Source: Flammeovirgaceae bacterium UBA6059 (GTDB lineage Bacteria > Bacteroidota > Bacteroidia > Cytophagales > Cyclobacteriaceae). From it: 54,266 bases of DNA. The notes under the pieces are model-generated. The model was not told the origin of the DNA, searched no databases, and worked only from the letters and a program-made list of their open reading frames with translations. A program made the position numbers and the translations under genes. The stretch covers positions 1-54,266 of the forward strand of contig DIYH01000044.1 in assembly GCA_002435755.1 (NCBI GenBank). Reading direction: 5' to 3'. This document shows positions 52,469 through 54,266 of the stretch, piece after piece; position 1 is the first letter of the stretch, and the number at the start of each line of letters is the position of its first letter.

Positions 52469-52805
52469 TTACTCACACGACCTAATAGACGACCTTTTGG
52501 TAATCAATTTCTCAGGAGATTTGATCGGCGAACAAAGTGGTCCTGAGTTAATGGACATAATCAATGATAGGATCAATCAGAGTGTCCTGTTTGCAGCGAT
52601 TGACATTTCAGACATACGTTACATTAATAGTAGTGGGATAGGAGTGCTGATTACGATTCTAACCAAATTTAGAAATAAGGGAGGTGAAGTCATTTTAGTA
52701 AACCCTTCGGAGCACGTAAAGAAGCTCTTGGTCATCACTAAGCTCAATGCAATATTCACTATAGTGAATTCGCTCGACGAAGCTCGAGTACAAATCAAAA
52801 AGTAA
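52458..52805 (+). CDS. STAS-domain protein (anti-sigma antagonist-like)
   Basis: A 115-residue protein, starting at ATG 52458 within the end of the Fur gene (the frame also opens at 52383). The fold and length are those of SpoIIAA/RsbV proteins: LVINFSGDLIGEQSGPEL, then AIDISDIRYINSSGIGVLITI. The conserved Ser-Ser-Gly at the helix start holds the likely phosphorylation site. No anti-sigma kinase or phosphatase lies nearby. It is 1 bp from purA, so the three genes form one unit. Confidence 0.85.
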   Translation: MQASYSHDLIDDLLVINFSGDLIGEQSGPELMDIINDRINQSVLFAAIDISDIRYINSSGIGVLITILTKFRNKGGEVILVNPSEHVKKLLVITKLNAIFTIVNSLDEARVQIKK

Positions 52806-52806
52806 T

Positions 52807-54072
52807 ATGCCTGTAGACGTATTGTTAGGCCTTCAATGGGGAGATGAAGGCAAAGGAAAGATTGTTGATGTTCTAGCTCCGCAATATGACGTGGTGGCTA
52901 GATTTCAGGGAGGCCCCAATGCAGGTCACACCTTAGAGTTCAATGGTATTAAGCATGTACTCCACCAGATTCCATCAGGCATTTTTCGAGAGGATATTGT
53001 CAATATAATCGGCAATGGTGTTGTGCTAGACCCAGTTATTCTCAAAAGAGAAATTGAAGACCTTGGTCAATTCAATATAGACCTCAAAAAGAACCTTTTC
53101 ATTTCGAAGAAAGCACAGATAATCACGCCAACTCACCGAATGCTTGATGCAGCCTATGAAAAATCAAAAGGTGATCAGAAAATCGGCTCAACACTTAAGG
53201 GAATTGGGCCGACATATCAGGATAAAATAGGAAGATTAGGGTTAAGAATCGGAGACTCTTTACTGTCTACGTTCAAGCAGAAGTACCTTAAGCTTCAGCA
53301 GCATCATAAGAATATTCTAGAATTCTACAGGGCTGACACAAATACAGATAGTCTCGATAATGAGTTTTTTGAGGCAATAGAATTCTTAAAGCAGTTCAAC
53401 ATCGTAGATAGTGAGTATCTGATCAACGATTATTTGCATAAAGGCAAAAAGGTTTTAGCAGAAGGTGCTCAAGGGTCATTGCTGGATGTAGACTTTGGCA
53501 GTTACCCATTTGTGACAAGTTCAAGTACTACATGTGCTGGAGCATGTACTGGCTTAGGTATTGCTCCTAGTCAAATAGGAGAGGTCTATGGAATTTTTAA
53601 AGCCTACTGCACAAGGGTTGGAAGCGGACCTTTTCCTACAGAACTTCATGATGAGGCCGGTGAGCTTATGAGAAAAGAGGGAGCAGAATTTGGGGCCACC
53701 ACAGGACGTCCAAGAAGATGTGGTTGGCTTGACCTACCGGCGTTGAAGTACGCTACCATGATTAATGGCGTTACTCAACTTCTAATGATGAAAGCAGACG
53801 TACTCAACATATTTGAAGAGTTAGAGGTCTGCAGTTCATATCTGGTTGATGGTGAGAAGACTGATCATTTTCCTTTCGATAGTGCCAATCAGGAGATTGT
53901 TCCTCAATATGAAAAGTTGCCAGGGTGGCATCAATCACTACAAGGTATTAATAAGATCGATAGTCTGCCACCTGCTCTATCAAAGTACAAAAGGCAAATC
54001 GAAAAGAATACCAATGTTCCTATCAGCCTAGTGTCGATTGGCCCAGATCGTACTCAGACCATTATGGACTAG
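52807..54072 (+). CDS. purA: Adenylosuccinate synthetase
   Basis: Converts IMP, GTP and aspartate to adenylosuccinate in AMP synthesis. A 421-residue cytoplasmic enzyme. The N-terminal GLQWGDEGKGKIVD has the catalytic Asp13, followed by QGGPNAGHTL with His41. Further motifs are GPTYQDKIGR, AEGAQGSLLDVDFGSYP, RVGSGPFPTEL, ATTGRPRRCGW and the late ISLVSIGPDRTQT. All expected motifs are intact. It is the last gene of the Fur-STAS-purA unit. Confidence 0.97.
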   Translation: MPVDVLLGLQWGDEGKGKIVDVLAPQYDVVARFQGGPNAGHTLEFNGIKHVLHQIPSGIFREDIVNIIGNGVVLDPVILKREIEDLGQFNIDLKKNLFISKKAQIITPTHRMLDAAYEKSKGDQKIGSTLKGIGPTYQDKIGRLGLRIGDSLLSTFKQKYLKLQQHHKNILEFYRADTNTDSLDNEFFEAIEFLKQFNIVDSEYLINDYLHKGKKVLAEGAQGSLLDVDFGSYPFVTSSSTTCAGACTGLGIAPSQIGEVYGIFKAYCTRVGSGPFPTELHDEAGELMRKEGAEFGATTGRPRRCGWLDLPALKYATMINGVTQLLMMKADVLNIFEELEVCSSYLVDGEKTDHFPFDSANQEIVPQYEKLPGWHQSLQGINKIDSLPPALSKYKRQIEKNTNVPISLVSIGPDRTQTIMD

Positions 54073-54266
54073 CTACACAATTCTATTACTCCTCTCTTCC
54101 CTACGCCTCTAGTATAATGTACGGTGAGCCGTGTAGTACTGTACCGGTGTGGAAGCGGGGAAGGTAGGATAAATCTCAATTTTCCTCCCTCATTATACAT
54201 TTAAAAAGGTGGGGATGCATTAACTTCGCCCTCCCGTTCGGGCGGAGCGGGGAATTAGTATTGACA
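54073..54266. other. Non-coding, structure-rich right edge
   Basis: No gene is seen. GTATAATG (54112-54119) is inverted as CATTATAC (54191-54198), closing about 87 bases that contain a TACGG-TGAG-CCGTGTA hairpin and a GGTAGGATAA segment that can pair with TTTTCCTCCC. A second hairpin, TTCGCCC/GGGCGGA, lies at about 54223-54247. It may be an RNA element or purA 3' structure; the window ends inside it. Confidence 0.4.

Noticed and set aside
54112..54160. Resemblance to group II intron domain V (GAGCCGTGTA...)
   Set aside because: The 3' partner needed for the 34-base domain V hairpin is absent, and no reverse transcriptase is in the window.
1..54266. CRISPR arrays, transposases, integrases or attachment sites
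   Set aside because: No regularly spaced repeats or mobile-element genes were seen on either strand.

Overview
The window looks like a chromosomal segment of a Gram-negative Bacteroidota, probably of the order Cytophagales. The grounds are SusC/SusD proteins, a small protein with a T9SS-type sorting-like tail, lipid A and heptose genes (lpxB, lpxH-like, hldD), promoters of the TTTG-N19-TAnnTTTG type that is characteristic of this phylum, and an almost complete lack of Shine-Dalgarno sequences. Many apparent starts are TTG rather than ATG. Species-level placement is inference from gene content only; no rRNA is present.

Region 1 (1-18937) is a surface-glycan cluster. It holds a Wzm/Wzt-type ABC exporter (4482-6583), about twelve glycosyltransferase-like genes of several families (GT2, GT4-like, GT8-like, GT25, GT61 and one unassigned), a sulfotransferase, two SAM-methyltransferase-like proteins and a polytopic membrane protein of uncertain role. 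Genes lie in short runs that switch strand repeatedly. One five-gene run (12181-17760) is welded together by overlaps. The left edge cuts a gene for a secreted protein.

Region 2 (18988-27489) holds a secreted TPR protein, an Lrp/AsnC regulator with a PyrR-like phosphoribosyltransferase, a protein with kinase-fold residues next to a glycosyltransferase and an LpxH-like phosphoesterase, and an NtrY/NtrC-type two-component pair.

Region 3 (27765-37090) is an export and signalling block. It starts with an ABC/HlyD/TolC type I secretion-like operon whose ABC subunit keeps Walker A but has lost essentially every other nucleotide-binding motif. A tiny convergent gene with a sorting-domain-like tail follows. 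Next come an adaptor plus a canonical ABC ATPase without a permease gene, and two paralogous LuxR-type response regulators without a kinase. The DNA around the second regulator carries several C-run/G-run dyads.

Region 4 (37266-43507) is a SusC-SusD-lipoprotein operon without any adjacent carbohydrate enzyme, closed by a strong bidirectional terminator.

Region 5 (43581-54072) is core housekeeping: hldD, queD-lpxB, tig-clpP-clpX, tRNA-Leu(UAG) with a consensus promoter and a terminator, a bifunctional RelA/SpoT, a Fur-family regulator without CxxC motifs, a STAS protein and purA. The last 194 bases are non-coding and look structured. No CRISPR array, insertion sequence, transposase, integrase or rRNA was seen.
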